NCBI GenBank assembly: GCA_963693305.1
Contig: OY855908.1
Coordinates: 25,235,993-25,299,992 of the forward strand
Source of the DNA: Meandrina meandrites
Lineage: Eukaryota; Cnidaria; Anthozoa; Scleractinia; Meandrinidae
DNA length: 64,000 nucleotides
Reading direction: 5' to 3'
Positions 12,101 to 25,842 of this stretch are shown piece after piece (positions within the stretch are counted from its first letter, which is position 1; each line of letters begins with the position of its first letter). The notes under the pieces are model-generated. The model searched no databases. It worked only from the letters and a program-made list of their open reading frames with translations, and was not told where the DNA came from. Both the position numbers and the translations under genes were made by a program.

Positions 12101-15100
12101 ACGTTCGCTGTTCAAAAAACAGAGAGTGTAGGCAATAGCTTTTGAGGTGTTTTCAGCTCGTTCAAGAAGAGATAATTGTCGATGAAAGATGATATGAAAA
12201 GAAGAGCACGTCTAAACGTGATTTCCAGATCGCTGGTTTTCAACAAAAGAAAACAATGTTTTCGCTTCTGCAGGTGACTTAGCGAACCATGAGTTAGCCA
12301 ATTAGATTGCTGTAATTAGCGACCTCTCAATTCGCGGGGTACTAATGAATACTTATAGCCTCGAGGCCTTGGAACTGTCTCAAACATCCGTTTATAAGGA
12401 CAGCGCCATCTGCTTGGACTTTATTAATGAATCCCTATTTAAGTTTCGCGTTCAGGGTCATTTGAAGTTTGTGCTCAGAATTTGATAAAGGTTCCCGAAT
12501 TAGGAGAACGGTTCTTTTAATAACCACAAGAACAGCTTGAATAACTCGTTTGCTTGGCGACAAGAGAAAGAAAAGAAACGAACGAAAGTGTTTCCAAGGT
12601 AGGTTGTTATGTTAATGCACTCTTTGTTAGCCAATAACTCACAGCAAGTTCTGTGTATTGTGCTTTTCATCTTCGAAAAGCACCAAAGTAATTAGAAGTC
12701 AATATGAGTATGCTTTAAACACCAGCATTTTAAATGGTCGCGCGATTAATAACTCTCAAGCCAGACTGGTTTTGTAGTACGAATCACTCGCATAGTGCAG
12801 CAAGAAGAAAACACAGTGGCAATGATTGCTTGTCGGAGCGTTACACGAACAAGGTCGTAAACAGCATTTTATTTCACTTGATTAAATCTCAACGAAAACC
12901 ACTACGCTCGCTGAAAAGCATATCGCGAAACTTTTTGAATTGTTTCATCGAAGAATTGGTCACAAAAAAGAGAAGAGAACGGACAAACAACATTCCAGCT
13001 TGACCAAACGCTAAAGTGTAATGGAGTGGAAACTAAAGTTCATGGAAGCTTCATGAAAAATCCAATACTAATTGTTCGTTTGCATTTTCAATACAACTGC
13101 AAATCTCTCTCAAATAAATATTTCCGGCGACACAACGCCTTTTTAATAGCTTTTATACCTTGTTCACAAAACAATTTGCATAGGAAAGAAACACAGTAGG
13201 CTTCTAAATGTTTAAAGCAGTTTATCGTAGAGGCGATTAAGGGGTAATTTGGAGTGCAAAAAATGACCGACTTGCCACTGTGGAGTTTACGCTTTGCCGA
13301 GCTCTTTGTTAACGAATTAGGTACCAATAATAAAATAAACAAATTCGTAGACACAGTGGCGAGGCAGAAGAACAGGCGAACAATTTAGAATCGTTTGAAC
13401 GAGTCTGTTTGTCGGTGGAAGGCAATTTTCAACGAGGTCGAGATTCCACGTGATTTGACTGACCCGTTTGTTTTGAAGACCGATAAATTTGATGGCTGCA
13501 TTTTGACAACTGGCACGTCTTTTAAACGAGTCAGCGAAAGAGTTTGAAGGCAAGGGGTCTTACAAATGAATGTATAAACAATTCTATTGTGTTAATATAT
13601 GATATTGAATCCCTTTTTCGAACTTCTAATTAACCACTAGAACATTGCTCTGTGCCTGAGTAAATTTTTTTTAACCAAGCATGTTTCTTTACACCAATTA
13701 ATAACCAAGAGTTTTTTCATGCTTCCAGCTGGCTATTGCACAGAGGGTGGATAACACTGTTGAATACAATTAGAATGTGTGTCACATGTAGCTCCTATTA
13801 TGTTAAAACAGCGCAAATTGCAATTAGCGAAAAAAAGGGGTTAATTATTTTCGCTGTTTCTCAGTTACAGCCGTCCAAAATCAGTTTAATTTCAATTCGC
13901 TTTGTGTTCCAAAATGCGCAATTTCGTTAACAAAACGAAAGGGTCAAATCGCTATTAAGACGCCATAGTGAGCATGTGCAGTTATATCTTATTCAGGCTG
14001 GGACACGTTGTAGTGTACTGGTATCATTGACATGCATACATTACATAAAGTTTCTTGGAATACACGAGGAAAAATGCTAAAGGGTTTTGCTCAGCTGTTT
14101 ACACTTACCCACAATTATTATATATAACCCTAAATAGAGCTCTTTAAATCGGTTTTTCGACTTTTAATTAAGCATACCTTATTAACAATACAGAATTAGG
14201 AAAGCTAATAACTTCATCACATTGTTTCAATGAAAGCATACAAACTTTATAGAGGCTTTGTAGCTTGAAGCTTTACAGAGGCCTTATTTCTATTCTTGTG
14301 AAGCTTTGAATGCTAAATTAATGAACAAATAATTTGGTATGGCAACTTATTTACATTTATAAGCCTCTTAGTCTTTAATCTTGGCTCCGTTGTTATCAGT
14401 TTAAACAGCTCTCCAAGTAATTTATTTTTTAGATAGGAAACAGTAAAGCTCTTGTTCAAGTTTATTCCTTGTGAAACTATAAAAAAGGTATGAAGTCAGA
14501 TTTGGTATCATGCAACGAAGAAGATGAATCAGTGTAAATTTTTCAATTTCAAAGATCAACTGCTCCAAACATCAGGCCTTATATCTACATTTACTGACTT
14601 GAAAAATCCTGCAAAGCACGGACCACAAACATGATAATTACAACAGCATATTCTATTCTTAAGCTTTATGCCAATAATTTTATACAATCATCGAACAAGA
14701 CCTTTTGCTCATTCTTAGTAGCTTTCCGCGATAACTTGCAACTGTGTTCATTTCAAGTTAATCTTAAGTTTATGTCTAACAATATGGTTATCAGATTGGA
14801 AGAGAACTTGCATGCAGTTTGTCATTAAATCGCAACAGAAACAAAAGCTTGGTCAGACAATAAACTAAACACGTTTTGGTCGCTCCAGAATTTTCCTCGA
14901 TCTCAGTTCATAACCTTCACAGTAGAAAGATGAAACAAAATCAAACGATAACTATGAGCATTTAGCGAGGGCCGCATGAGCCAATATTTACACACAACAT
15001 AGCTATCTTAATTAATTTTTCATCATTGCTCCTCAAATTGCAAAGCAATCTAGCAAGGTGGCAACATGTCAGTCAAAACGGTTCATTTAATATTTTAATC

Positions 15101-17100
15101 CCCATTTTATTGAGTAAAAAAGTCAATAGTGTTTTACAATAAAGCTTTAGATGTGATGAAAGAAGAAAAGATCTCGGATGACTTCTATCTCGCTGAATAT
15201 GCAGCAAACAACAGCGTTCATCATAAAAGCATCACTTCACCTATCGTACATAGAACATCAGCCGAAATGTACCTTCTTTATAAGCCAGCGAAATTGCTTT
15301 AATTTATATCCTTTGCGAAAACAAAAACGTTTCTTCTTTGTTATATGTCATGCAGGTTTTAAAGGCTTTAAATTTACATGACGATACTAGGTTTTGGCGT
15401 GCTAATATCTTATGAACTTTCCTAAACATGGACTGGGGGATTATTGTCGACTAACCAACAACACTCACATTGTGGTAATTTTTAATGTGTTCAAAAAAAA
15501 TTGAGGTGAATGCTTTGTAGCAAAAGAGACTGATTCAAATTGTTCTGTTCATCTCCTGATGAATTGGCCGAAATATTTAAAATAGCATTCTAACACAGTT
15601 GAAATATTTCTCTTAATCAACTGAATGAATCGACTAGTCTATTAATATTTTCATTTATAACACATACAAGCACACTTTTTGCAATACAAAAGACTCGTAC
15701 AAACCATGCCTCGCGCGAGGGTACAAATCTTCTAGGTAAAGTGGTACTTTGCTCAGGAAGAACAAATGAGTTTCGTATCTGCCATATTGTCTGAAACGAT
15801 TCCGCAATATCAGTAGGGGCAGAGTTTATTGTGTGGGTTTTTTATGGAGTGCTTGAGTGTGGTCTCCTTAGAGTAGCTTTCAAAAAGAACCACGAATGTT
15901 TACATCTTTGTCGTTTTGATCGTTGTTATCTGAAGAACTACAAGTAGCTATGGGCAGTGAAGGGAGCGAAACGGAACAGGGACAATATCGAGAGTGGCGG
16001 GTTTTATGTTTTCTTAAAAAACCGCTAATCACTTTGTTTGCCATAAAATAGTGCTGAGTAATGTTCCTCCCTGTCACTAATCAGTATGCTCTTCAGTGCG
16101 AAAACGTTTTATGTTTGAGTTCATTGGAAAAGCGGAAACTCTACATAACAAAATAAAGCAAATTTAAGTGCAGCCAGCGTTATGCAAATGCAGAAATAGC
16201 AATAATTTACATGTGTTATTATGCACAATTGTTTTCGTGTTAGTATTGAACCGTGGCTAAGATTATCGATAACACCACGAAAATTATTTACCAATACTAA
16301 GAATTCAACAGTGAATAGTTTTGATTTTAACATACGTGTTATTTTTGGAAGTGCGTGTTTCTTTCCTTCACGGAAAGCGATATGGAGTTTTTGCATGAAA
16401 CTTTTTATGCTTGTAATACTTTTAGGCAAATCGAATATCATGACAATTAAATTGGAATTAATTTTTCACAGTGAAATCGGCAAGTTTGGATTCTAGATCA
16501 TTGCTTAAAATACCCGCCTTCTGTATAAGTGCCTGACTTGGCGGACTTCCACGAACTTGACAAAAGATAATAGATCCTTCAACCCTTAAACAATGCTGCA
16601 GAAAATTAATAACAATGTGGGCGTCTAAAGTCGCTGAATCATTCCTCGTAAAAGGACTTTTAGAACAACTTTTGTCACGAGAAATGATTTTCAAGATTGT
16701 TTTCGTGAAAAAGTTCCAAGTATGTTTTGAGATATTGCTGTGCAAATTTTGGAGTTTCTAAAATTAGATTTTTCGTCCCTATTTTCAATTCGTTTCTTTG
16801 AAACACACAAATGCGATCACTCTGTTAGGCGACAGGTTTTGTTGTTGTGGTTTTCTTTTTACTGATTTGCATAATTAATATCCTTACAATGCAGTTTAAT
16901 ACGGACCGAGATAAGACAAGCCATCGGTTTTTTGACAGACTAAAAAGCGTGCCTCTTGCCGAAAAAGAAAAGCTTTCTTTTTCACTGTTCAGTTTGCACG
17001 TAGATCTTTTGAACTTTTATCATCCAAATGAAACTCGAAGCAGAAAAACGCAAAATCTGACAAAAAAGATGTAGTTAATTGTTCATCGTTGTGTAAGTGT
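9106..17100. other. Long gene-poor stretch
   Basis: I find no frame with a recognisable domain on either strand. At 12598/12599 a stretch ends CCAAG|GTAGGTTG, with TATA-like TTTATAAGG and CTATTTAAG about 150-200 bp upstream, so an alternative non-coding first exon near 12,420-12,598 is possible but weak. Otherwise only unsupported short frames. Confidence 0.35.
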
Positions 17101-17106
17101 AAGATA

Positions 17107-17289
17107 GGAAAGATGAACGTTAATTCGTTTGTCTCACGATGGAATCGCTTTGAGTTGCTGATCGCGACGTTTGCAACTGCAATACTGCTAGTCTTCATTA
17201 GGCACTAGCAGTACTTGAGTTGTAAACGCCACGATGAACACCTCAAAGTGATTCCATCGTGAGCCAAACAAATAAAAGTTCATCTTTCC
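17107..17289. mobile_element. Foldback MITE-like element, about 85-bp arms
   Basis: The left arm (17107-17194) begins GGAAAGATGAAC and contains TCACGATGGAATC and TACTGCTAGT. The right arm (17205-17289) is its imperfect reverse complement, ending GTTCATCTTTCC. A loop of about 10 bp separates them. Arms differ at a scatter of sites and by small indels. No coding capacity. Confidence 0.75.
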
Positions 17290-17647
17290 ACGTAAAATCT
17301 AGTTTTCTAGAGTTTGCTTCGAATGATTACCTATTCTGGCATGTTCATTATCTCTAAAGATACGAGTGTATGATGCAAAACATATTTTATATTATACGCG
17401 CAAGAGAGCATCTACATGTATAGCCAGAGGGGTTTACGAAAAGCATTATTAATAAACTAATCGTTAAGCAGCTTTATTAATTCACAGCGAAGGGTCACGA
17501 ACGTACAACTGTTGTTGAAAGTGCAGGCATTAGACGATAGCTCCTTTGTTCGATGGTGCAAAATTAATACATTTTTTCATAGTCATATATATTGGTGATG
17601 TAAGCCCGGGTATTCACGGCCTTATGCACCTGCTGGCGCGAAGAGTC

Positions 17648-17651
17648 ATGG

Positions 17652-17692
<41 letters not shown>
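17648..17692 (+). repeat. (ATG)n microsatellite
   Basis: A pure ATG/GAT trinucleotide run of about 14 units, read as poly-Met in one frame. Simple sequence only. Confidence 0.95.
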
Positions 17693-17694
<2 letters not shown>

Positions 17695-18099
17695 GCCCGC
17701 GTATTCAATTGTGTTTATCGCCCAATTACCGCCCCTGGGGTGAAATAACTCTTTTAATAGTCTGTTACGTCACGAATGTTGCAAATTTAAAAATTCAGCA
17801 TCGCTTTTTCGAGTTCTTAATTTAATAAAATTAAATCCATCTCAACCTTTCCGGCCTAAACTATCCTTGTTCATTTTTGGTTAATTTTTATCTCTTTGGT
17901 ATTTTTCTAATCAAGTAAACTATGATTTTTAGGTGTACCTAGATTTGAGCCCAGTATAAAGTTTCATTTATCACAGACGATTTCAACCTCATTTGCATAT
18001 GTTTCCAAAATAGTAAGGAGTCGCTATTCACCCTTTCCTAGTCGATTGTTTATATAGAAAACAGGATAACAGATGGACGTGGTTAAAGAACCAGGAACT

Positions 18100-18199
18100 T
18101 GGCAAGGCAGAGCCTGCGAATACAGACGCCTCTCTTCGCTCCCGGCCCGAGGGCATTTCGCGAAGCGAGGCGGTTGTATTCGCAGGCTTGGCAAGTCAG
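18100..18199. mobile_element. TAGCCTG foldback element, copy 1 (with 11-bp target duplication)
   Basis: The core 18111-18188 runs from AGCCTGCGAATACAG to its reverse complement CTG..ATTCGCAGGCT, with inner arms CTTCGCTCC/GCGAAGCGAGG. Flanks TGGCAAGGCAG (18100-18110) and TGGCAAGTCAG (18189-18199) match at 10 of 11 positions, a plausible target-site duplication. It belongs with the copies at 52790, 55527 and 55650. Confidence 0.75.
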
Positions 18200-20461
18200 G
18201 GCAAACCGAAACATCGGCAGAGCAATTAATCAATTTGAACGACACAATCCACCCTTGCCTTGCCAAAACTAAGATAACCCATGCCAATATTAAATCCTTA
18301 CCTAGTCGATTTTTACTGTAACGTAAATGAAGTTTTAATGTGTTGCGACATTTGCGTTTACTGCACAGCAATCGCAAACAGAATTTGCTACATTAAGGTT
18401 AGAAACTTCGTTTTTATGGAAAGTCAGTTTAGCATTTAAGTGCAGTTATTTTTAGTAGTGATCCTACAAGCTTTTCTTTTAAATTTTTCATTCAGTAATA
18501 TAGCAATTTGAAATTGTTATGCAAATGTCCTAATCGATAGTGTGCTTCGTATTGGTGAGAAATTAAAGCTGTTTAAAATATTTTTCGGTTCAGCTCGAAA
18601 AAGAACAAAAAAAGGTTTTGATGATATTTTTAAATTTTAAGCTATGACAGGAATGTTTACTATATTAAAATATTTAGGTAAGTCATTGCGTCCTTGAATG
18701 TTATAAGGCCACCAAATCAGTGCGTTTGAGTGACCACAAAGTTTTTCCACGAATTGCCATATTAACAAAATGGGCATACAAGAACTGTAGTTTTCTAATA
18801 AAATGAAGAAGTTTATTGAGCAAAAAATGTTGGAAAATTGTTTCACTTTACATCATTTCCTAGCCAATACTGTAGCGACAATATTTCACTCGATCGTTGC
18901 TATGTAAAATTTAAGTGAACTTATCGTTGGAGAAACTTGCTAAGTTCTGACCCAAATTGCTATCTCTCTTGCACCCTGAATGGGCAATAACATAATCGAT
19001 TTTGAGCTTATTTTGTATTATGCAAAAAAAAGTCCCCAAAGATGTCGTATTGGTGCGAAGAACGAGCTCCGTTACTTTAGTGTTCAAACAAAGGTCGTTG
19101 AAGCAATATTGAACTGTGTGACAGCTCAAGACAGTCATTAAAAGCTACCTTGATATTATACAAGAACAATATGTAAATTACACTGATTCCGTCAAAAGCT
19201 GACAATGATACAGTGTCAACTTGAGATTGAACTTATTGCCGGACGAAAGTAGATGTTTACGTTGCTAAACGCCCTCACAAATGTAAGCAAACGCCCCATC
19301 AACCACACGACTGAGAAAACAAGTTCTTGACCTAGCGAATGCAATAGCGAAGGAAGGCATTTTTAATGAAGTGTAAAGAACTACGGACTAAGGCAAGTGT
19401 ATTAATGCAATAGTTTTGCATTTGAAATCACATTGGTGAACTTAGTCCATTTCTCAGTTGCTTGAATCGGCGAGAACGATATTTAAAGTTTTAGTGCCGT
19501 CTATTTAATCTAATGTGCAGAACTGTTCAGTCAGTTGCTTGGTTTGCTTCGTAGCCGATATGTACATTTTGCTTAATAAGCTGCGATTTATGTTTCGCGT
19601 TAACGTTTACGCATGGCTAGAAATTTGGGCTTAATCGCTCCTTATTTCTCAATAGAATCTTGCAAGATTACGTTTCGATCATTTGTCCCCGGAATTGCCA
19701 GTGTGAAAAAGATAATAGAATTAGGTTCCATATCAAATACACATGAATTATATTGTCAGTTGCGGTATAATCATCGATGTAGTCAGACACGTTGGCCGGG
19801 AGCCATGAGAGGCGGCTGTATTCGCAGGCCAAAACACTCACTCCTGCCGTTATGTTCAAGCTATAGAGTTTTCAATATCGGCATAACGAACTCAAATTGA
19901 ACATACAATACTTTCTTCACAAAACGGGGGTCAAAAGTGAATCGAATAAAAACAAATATAAAAGCCGGCGTACTCAATCAAAAGGTTGACAGCATTTCAA
20001 TAGGATGAAGTGTCTGGAATGTCGCCTATTCCGCCATTAAAATGGGGGGCAATATTGAGTCTTAAATCAACATAACAGCGCATATTGGAAATAACCTAAG
20101 ATTAACGTCGATACACTGCCAACAGCTTTATATAAGTCTTTTTAGTCCTTGCTGGGATAATCTGGTTTCGTCATCGCTTATTTTAAGTAAAGGCGTTGTA
20201 CTGTAGAGAAGATCGATCGATTCATCTTCATTTGCGTTATTTTCATAACTTTCCAATTGAATTTGTAACCGCAGAAGTGGATAAGGATTAATCACTGTGG
20301 ATTAACGCATGACCCTAGGGCGTTTTATTTTGGTGAGAACTAAATTAACTTCGTACAGAGCTAGCAAAATACAGCAGGCGCCGGAGTGAAACTTTCGCGG
20401 GAAATTTTTTCGCGATATCAAAGTTGCCGTGACGAAAAAAACTAAAAAACCTTGTTAACTT
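18200..20461. other. Intergenic DNA, with one truncated foldback end
   Basis: No gene recognised. At 19792-19832 a sequence bounded by TTGGCC/GGCCAA contains GAGAGGCGGCTGTATTCGC, the inner arm also seen at 52861-52880, so it is a rearranged or one-armed relic of the TAGCCTG foldback family. Confidence 0.45.
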
Positions 20462-20585
20462 TGACTATCAAAATGCAAATTCTCTTTGCTAGCGCCATCA
20501 TTACGTCAACAGCTCGTGCTAGTTCTGTGTTTCTATCGAGTTATAGAAACACAATTTTAACCAATCAGCGCGCATATTTTCTTAG
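20462..20585 (+). repeat. Dispersed repeat, copy B
   Basis: Shares motif order with 2550-2655 and includes the palindrome GTTTCTATCGAGTTATAG in its uninterrupted form. About 125 bp later there is a poly-C run (20710-20720). Confidence 0.6.
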
Positions 20586-20720
20586 GATTGTTTTCTAAAA
20601 AAATATTGGACTGAAAATGTGATTTAAGACAATGTTTTTGGGTTGCGCTGCCAGTAAACAGCACAACGAGGTACAGGGTATAGGGCAGTAGAAACCCGGT
20701 TTTAAACGTCCCCCCCCCCC

Positions 20721-23700
20721 CGCCCATTTTTTTTCTCGATAGTCCGTCTTTCCCCTTAAAAGAAGGCGGAGTGGGGTGGGTGCGTCTGCTATGTAGTGCA
20801 CTGGATATTGTCCGAGCATCAGAGCCGGTAGTTTTCAATTTTCAAGCACGTGGAAATTTGATTTCACGAAGACATTTTGCATTCTTTAAAGAAGTAAAAA
20901 ATGGCTTGAATAGAGAGACCTCAACTTCGGACTAATGAAAGTACTAATGAAAAACATCATTAAAAAGCTAACGCTAAACTAACAAGCTTATCAAGGAGCT
21001 TTGGCTTCGAACATCTGCCTAGACATAGAGTAGTTTATACTTATTGCCGAGACCTTTTTAAAATTTTTGTGGCGTCAATTTTTGTCACGTCCTTAAGGTT
21101 ACCGTATACCTTCAGGGGTGTCTTCCTTCAATCTAAAAGATGTAACGCGTCCATGTGCTGATTACATCACAGTGGTTTAAACCCTATATCAAATTGAAGA
21201 TTATAAATTTGCCTACAAGACGATACTAATAAATTTATGTTTTGATGAATCTGTGATTTTTCCACGGCTTCTCACGTGAACGACTAAACCACCTCTCTGA
21301 CGCTAAAACTCAAACTGATTTTAAAATTACGGTGGTCTGATACTTTCGGGAAAGTCGCTATCAAAGGGCATACAAAACCGTGTCAGAGTTTTCTGTTAAT
21401 TTATTCCAGTAAAAAGATATGCATAATTCTGTCAATCAAGAGTAAGAAAGACTGGAGTGATCACACGCAAACTGTCATAACTGACCGTAAGAGATAATTG
21501 GAATTCGCGACACGATTTTTTGGGTAATATCTACTTCCTATACAAGGTTGAACATAGTTTGAGGAAGACTGGACAAATTTTCATTGCGTTTTAACTCTTT
21601 ATAGACGCCTTTTTCCGCCGAAATATATTTCGAAAATGCAGGATGAGAAGACTTCACACCCCACTCAAGCTTAATACTTCCGTTGGTTGAAATCTCCGGT
21701 ACTGATTTTCTCAGTCAGTTTTTACTCGATATCCACAGAATGTTTTGTATGAAATATCAACATGAAAACTTTTTGGAACAATTTTTGGTCTTTTACGGTA
21801 ACTAAGATAAGAGTTGCAGTTTTGCCATGTGGCTGACGAGGGCGTTTTGAAATTATCGCACTTTTCATGTAAGGCATAAGAAGAACATGTTTAGCTTGCC
21901 CGTGAAAGAAGTAGCACTAATTAGCCAGTTTATTTATCCATTCATTTATTTCAAGAATGATACTTTATGGGGACGTACCTGAAAGCATAAATGCGTGGTC
22001 GGAAGGGAGCGGAGGCTAAAAAAGAAAACAAGAAATTGTTGCCATGGGGACGACTGATAAACAAATAAACGCTGAAAAATCGTCACAAAAAAACACCGTT
22101 TAGTGATAGTGTTGGTGGCTGCAGTTCAAACGACATGCAAAACTAAGTGAAGCCAAAATAAAGTTAGCATTTGCGCTGCAAATCGGAACGCGAAGTTTCT
22201 TTTTTAACGAAGTTTCTGTAATATTTTTGAGTATCCGCCTTCTTTGTCATAATGTCGTTTACTGCAAGGTCCCGTTTCAGCAAGTGAAAACACATCTGTC
22301 TTGTTTCTTTTTATTAAATATTAAAATAACACGTCAGTTTTTTTAATTTTAAAAATATATTGAAATTTCTTATAAGATCTAAACGAGTCTATAGATTTCT
22401 GAATGGTTTGCTTTTCAGTATTTATTCCATTCACTGGGTAGAAAAACGATAGTCGCCCCCAGCTGTATCAAATTTAACTCTGTTATTTTTCGCGATTGAA
22501 TGAAACAAGGAGGTACTTCGAAACATTGCAAATCTCTGGCTAATCTTCATGAGCTATGAGTGATTTAAAAGCTTAGCTCCGGGAAGTCGTGCCCTAGCGA
22601 TACTTAACCCTTGTTATCCCACAAAATGAGAATTTTTAAAAAGCATTAAGTTAGGAGTTAAATTTTTTGTTTCAATTCCTTTTGAAAATGCTAACTGCAA
22701 AGCCATCATAAACCTCATTGTGGACGCGAAATTAAAAATCTTATCTTTGTAAAAACCGACAAAAGAAATCCGCTTATTATATCATACGGCTTTCGCCGTC
22801 CCTTATACAAATTATGCACTCCGTCAATCGCTTTCGATCAATTTCATCATTCTTGTTTCAATTTAGCTTATCGATGCGTTGTTCGCTTTGAGGCTAAAAG
22901 AACGCCATGAAAGACGCAATGACAAGGCGAAATCACAATGAAAGGAAATCCTTTCACATCAATTAATCCACGCAAATCCGTTGAATGGGAGTTCTTTTGA
23001 ACGAACGCTATTAAAGCCGCAGGCTGAGGATAGGGCTAATGTGGCTGTCAATCGGAAGGTACAATAAAAAAGTTATACATTTATTCCCATATCCGAAACA
23101 AAAGATATTTATCGATTGGATCGAGGGAAAATAGTTCAGTTGCGCACGGAACTGCGTCCGATATCGTGTTGGTTACAGTGAAAAAAGAGAAAAACAAAAA
23201 AAAAACAAGTCTTCGCCGAAAGATTGAGGCTGGGAAGATAAGCGAGACAAGTAAGATATTCTCATGACAAGGTAAATATCGCAAGATTTGTTCCTTTCCT
23301 TTGTTTGCTTGTTACATATCCAAACGAACTTCAGAGGACCACGGATAATTCAGTTTTTCAAGGCTAGCTTTATTTTGGCATACTCTTCCACGACAACGGT
23401 GCATAACCTTTTGTTTTAATCCGAAAACCGCCGATCATTTACCGAAGAGGATTCCGTAATACCAACACGCTGCTCCCACACAGTAAGCATTAAAATGGCC
23501 AATATTTTCACCGAGAGCCAGCAAAATTAGGAGACGTTTGACTCTTTCAACGGAGAGTCTGACAGCTTGGTGAAATTGAAAGAAATTCAAATGCCTATCA
23601 GACCTATCGTCAAATTAAGTGCATGTACTGCCAGATCAAGCGGGGGAATATTTTTATCGTCAATCGACAAAATGCTAGTTTTTGTGCAGTCAGTCGACCT

Positions 23701-25112
23701 CCAAATGCGAATTTTCCATTTATCAGACCCTCGGGTGTGAAACAGATTCGCCGCCTTGTCAAAATCGACACAATTTGGCACACCTTGCACCAATTAAATA
23801 TTATTTCTTGGTTTTTTTTTTTGTATTTTTTTTTTCACTGCTACAATTCACAACAACTAAGAGCATTCAGCAAAAAAAATAAAATTTGTCAAACAAATTT
23901 CCTCAACTTTCAAGACCTTTGTAAGATCTTATAAGAGAAGAAGTTTGCTTAAAAACACGGTCAGTATTTAGTTCCGATTTTTGATTTGACACGCTCGTGC
24001 AAAAACTCATGCAGTTAACGTACTTAAGTTAGCCTCATTTGTACAACCTTTTGTACTACGTCAGTCATATTTATACGCATTTAAACAGAAATTTCCGATT
24101 TGTAATGATCCAAAATAACTTTCTGCCATATACATTGAAACAGGAAGCGTCAAAGGAAATTGCGTTAACCTTTTGTTTAATAATTAACCAGATTAAACTG
24201 GAAAATTGAAAGAAAATCTACGATCACGGAAAGAGCTGTGATATAAAGGGGGAAAAAGGTCACATAGCAAAACAGTGTATAACAACATGGATGCAATAGG
24301 GCTAACAAGTGATGGTTGAGAACTCGCAATCAAACACTGTATAAGTAATACGTTTACCACAGAATAAATATTCAGAATATTTGTCTTTTGGAAAAGATCT
24401 AAATTGGCAAATCTGATTTCCAAACGTGTTCTTTGAGTAAACTGCTGTTGTCAACAATTCAAGTGATTCGAACAAGCCAATCAAATTTTGCCTTATTTGA
24501 TTACAAGTTGGTGTTCTCAATAATAACATTTCGAGGCAAACAAGACCAGCTGCGACGGACAAATACACACACGTAACAAAGCTTTTAAAAATCTGGGGGG
24601 GGGGGGTCTGATAATTTACTAGTTTAAGCTAAAGGCTTTAAAGTATGCAATGTGCACATTTAAATACTCTTTGTTTATATGTTGTTTTGCTAAAAGATTT
24701 CATTATCACCGAACGAATGTTTGATTTTCTTTGTTTGGTGTAAAAGTAAGCCTGCCTTGTTTGTTATCCTCGGTAACAAGATGGTCTGGAGGACGCTCAT
24801 AACTGTAGATCATAGCAAATGGTCAAGCTGATCATCGATATCCCTGACAAATACTTTTAAACAGAAAAAAATCTGCCTCTCCCTCAACACCCAAACTATG
24901 TCTCACCAACAACTAAACGACGAAACACAGAGATCTATTTCCCGCTGCGGTTTGAGCCGGAAATCCGCGTGTGTTCACAGGCTAATGGGTAGGTGGCACA
25001 CCTGGTATTTACGCCCCTATTTAGCCCTGACCACGAGGCAATTAGCGTGTCTACCTATAAATAGTACTTACTTAGTTTTCCTCTCCGTTCCTGATGGAAC
25101 ATAAAACCTGCT
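20721..25112. other. Gene-poor stretch upstream of the GPCR
   Basis: No domain-bearing frame. Homopolymer runs occur at 23817-23835 (T-rich) and 24595-24607 (G). A short plus-strand frame at 24898-25104 has no recognisable product. Confidence 0.4.
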
Positions 25113-25121
25113 ATGCTCTAT

Positions 25122-25267
25122 TAGCCCGCGTAGCAAGCGTTCCCTTGCGAGCGAAGTGCTATTTGCCACGTGCGAGCAAAGATTCTGTTCGCGCCTTTTT
25201 TGCTCTCGCCCCAATTTTCTTGCGACCAGAATCTTCGCTCGCACGGGAGCGCTTGCTACGCAAGCTA
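25122..25267. mobile_element. TAGCC foldback element, diverged copy
   Basis: The 146-bp unit starts TAGCCCGCGTAGCAAGCG and ends with the near reverse complement CGCTTGCTACGCAAGCTA. Second arms TTGCGAGCGAAG and CTTCGCTCGCACGG lie inside. Flanking 9-mers ATGCTCTAT and ATGTTGCAT match at 6 of 9 positions, so the target duplication is old or coincidental. Ends match the TAGCC...GGCTA family only loosely. Confidence 0.6.
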
Positions 25268-25412
25268 ATGTTGCATGTCAACAAAACCAACAGGCTTTTT
25301 AGACAAAAGACCAGCATGATCTGACCATGAAACTAGTATCTTGTTAGAAACTTTATCGATAATTTGTTTGCAAATAAAAACGACCGTTCTTTTCTTTTGT
25401 TTTTCCTCGCAG

Positions 25413-25842
25413 GGAACTCAGCAGGCGACTGAGAGACAACGTTAATCTGTAAAACAACAGCGGTGGTTAAAATCGTCAGCGAATCAGTGAGAATCAAGGA
25501 TTAATTTATCGTCACAGTTTGCTTCTTGAACAATAAAAAGCTACGCGTTTGTATTCATTAGTTTCCTCTGTAAGGGAAGCTCAAGCTCAAAGTTACGGTC
25601 CTGCTAGAAGCCTTATATGACTGAGTGAGTCAAGTCGCGGTCTCACTTATCGTTTGTCAAAGACAACTCAAGAAAGAAACTAGACCAGACTGCAAACTTG
25701 GGTATCATTTGAAAAAACAGACAACGAAACAAATTGGCTTCAAGAAAAACACTATTGGCAAGAAACGCCACAGACCATTTCATCCCTTCAGTTTACGTTG
25801 ACCGAGCAATCCTCTTTTCGTATAGTGAGACCAAAGTCGAAC
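25413..25842 (+). promoter_or_regulatory. Probable 5' UTR exon of the GPCR gene
   Basis: A pyrimidine-rich tract ending CCTCGCAG at 25412 is a good splice acceptor, and no later acceptor is needed before the ATG at 25843. I therefore infer that the coding exon begins at 25413 and carries about 430 nt of leader, joined to an upstream non-coding exon. Confidence 0.35.

Noticed and set aside
17546..17743. 65-residue plus-strand frame with poly-Met
   Set aside because: Contains the (ATG)n microsatellite and no conserved sequence.
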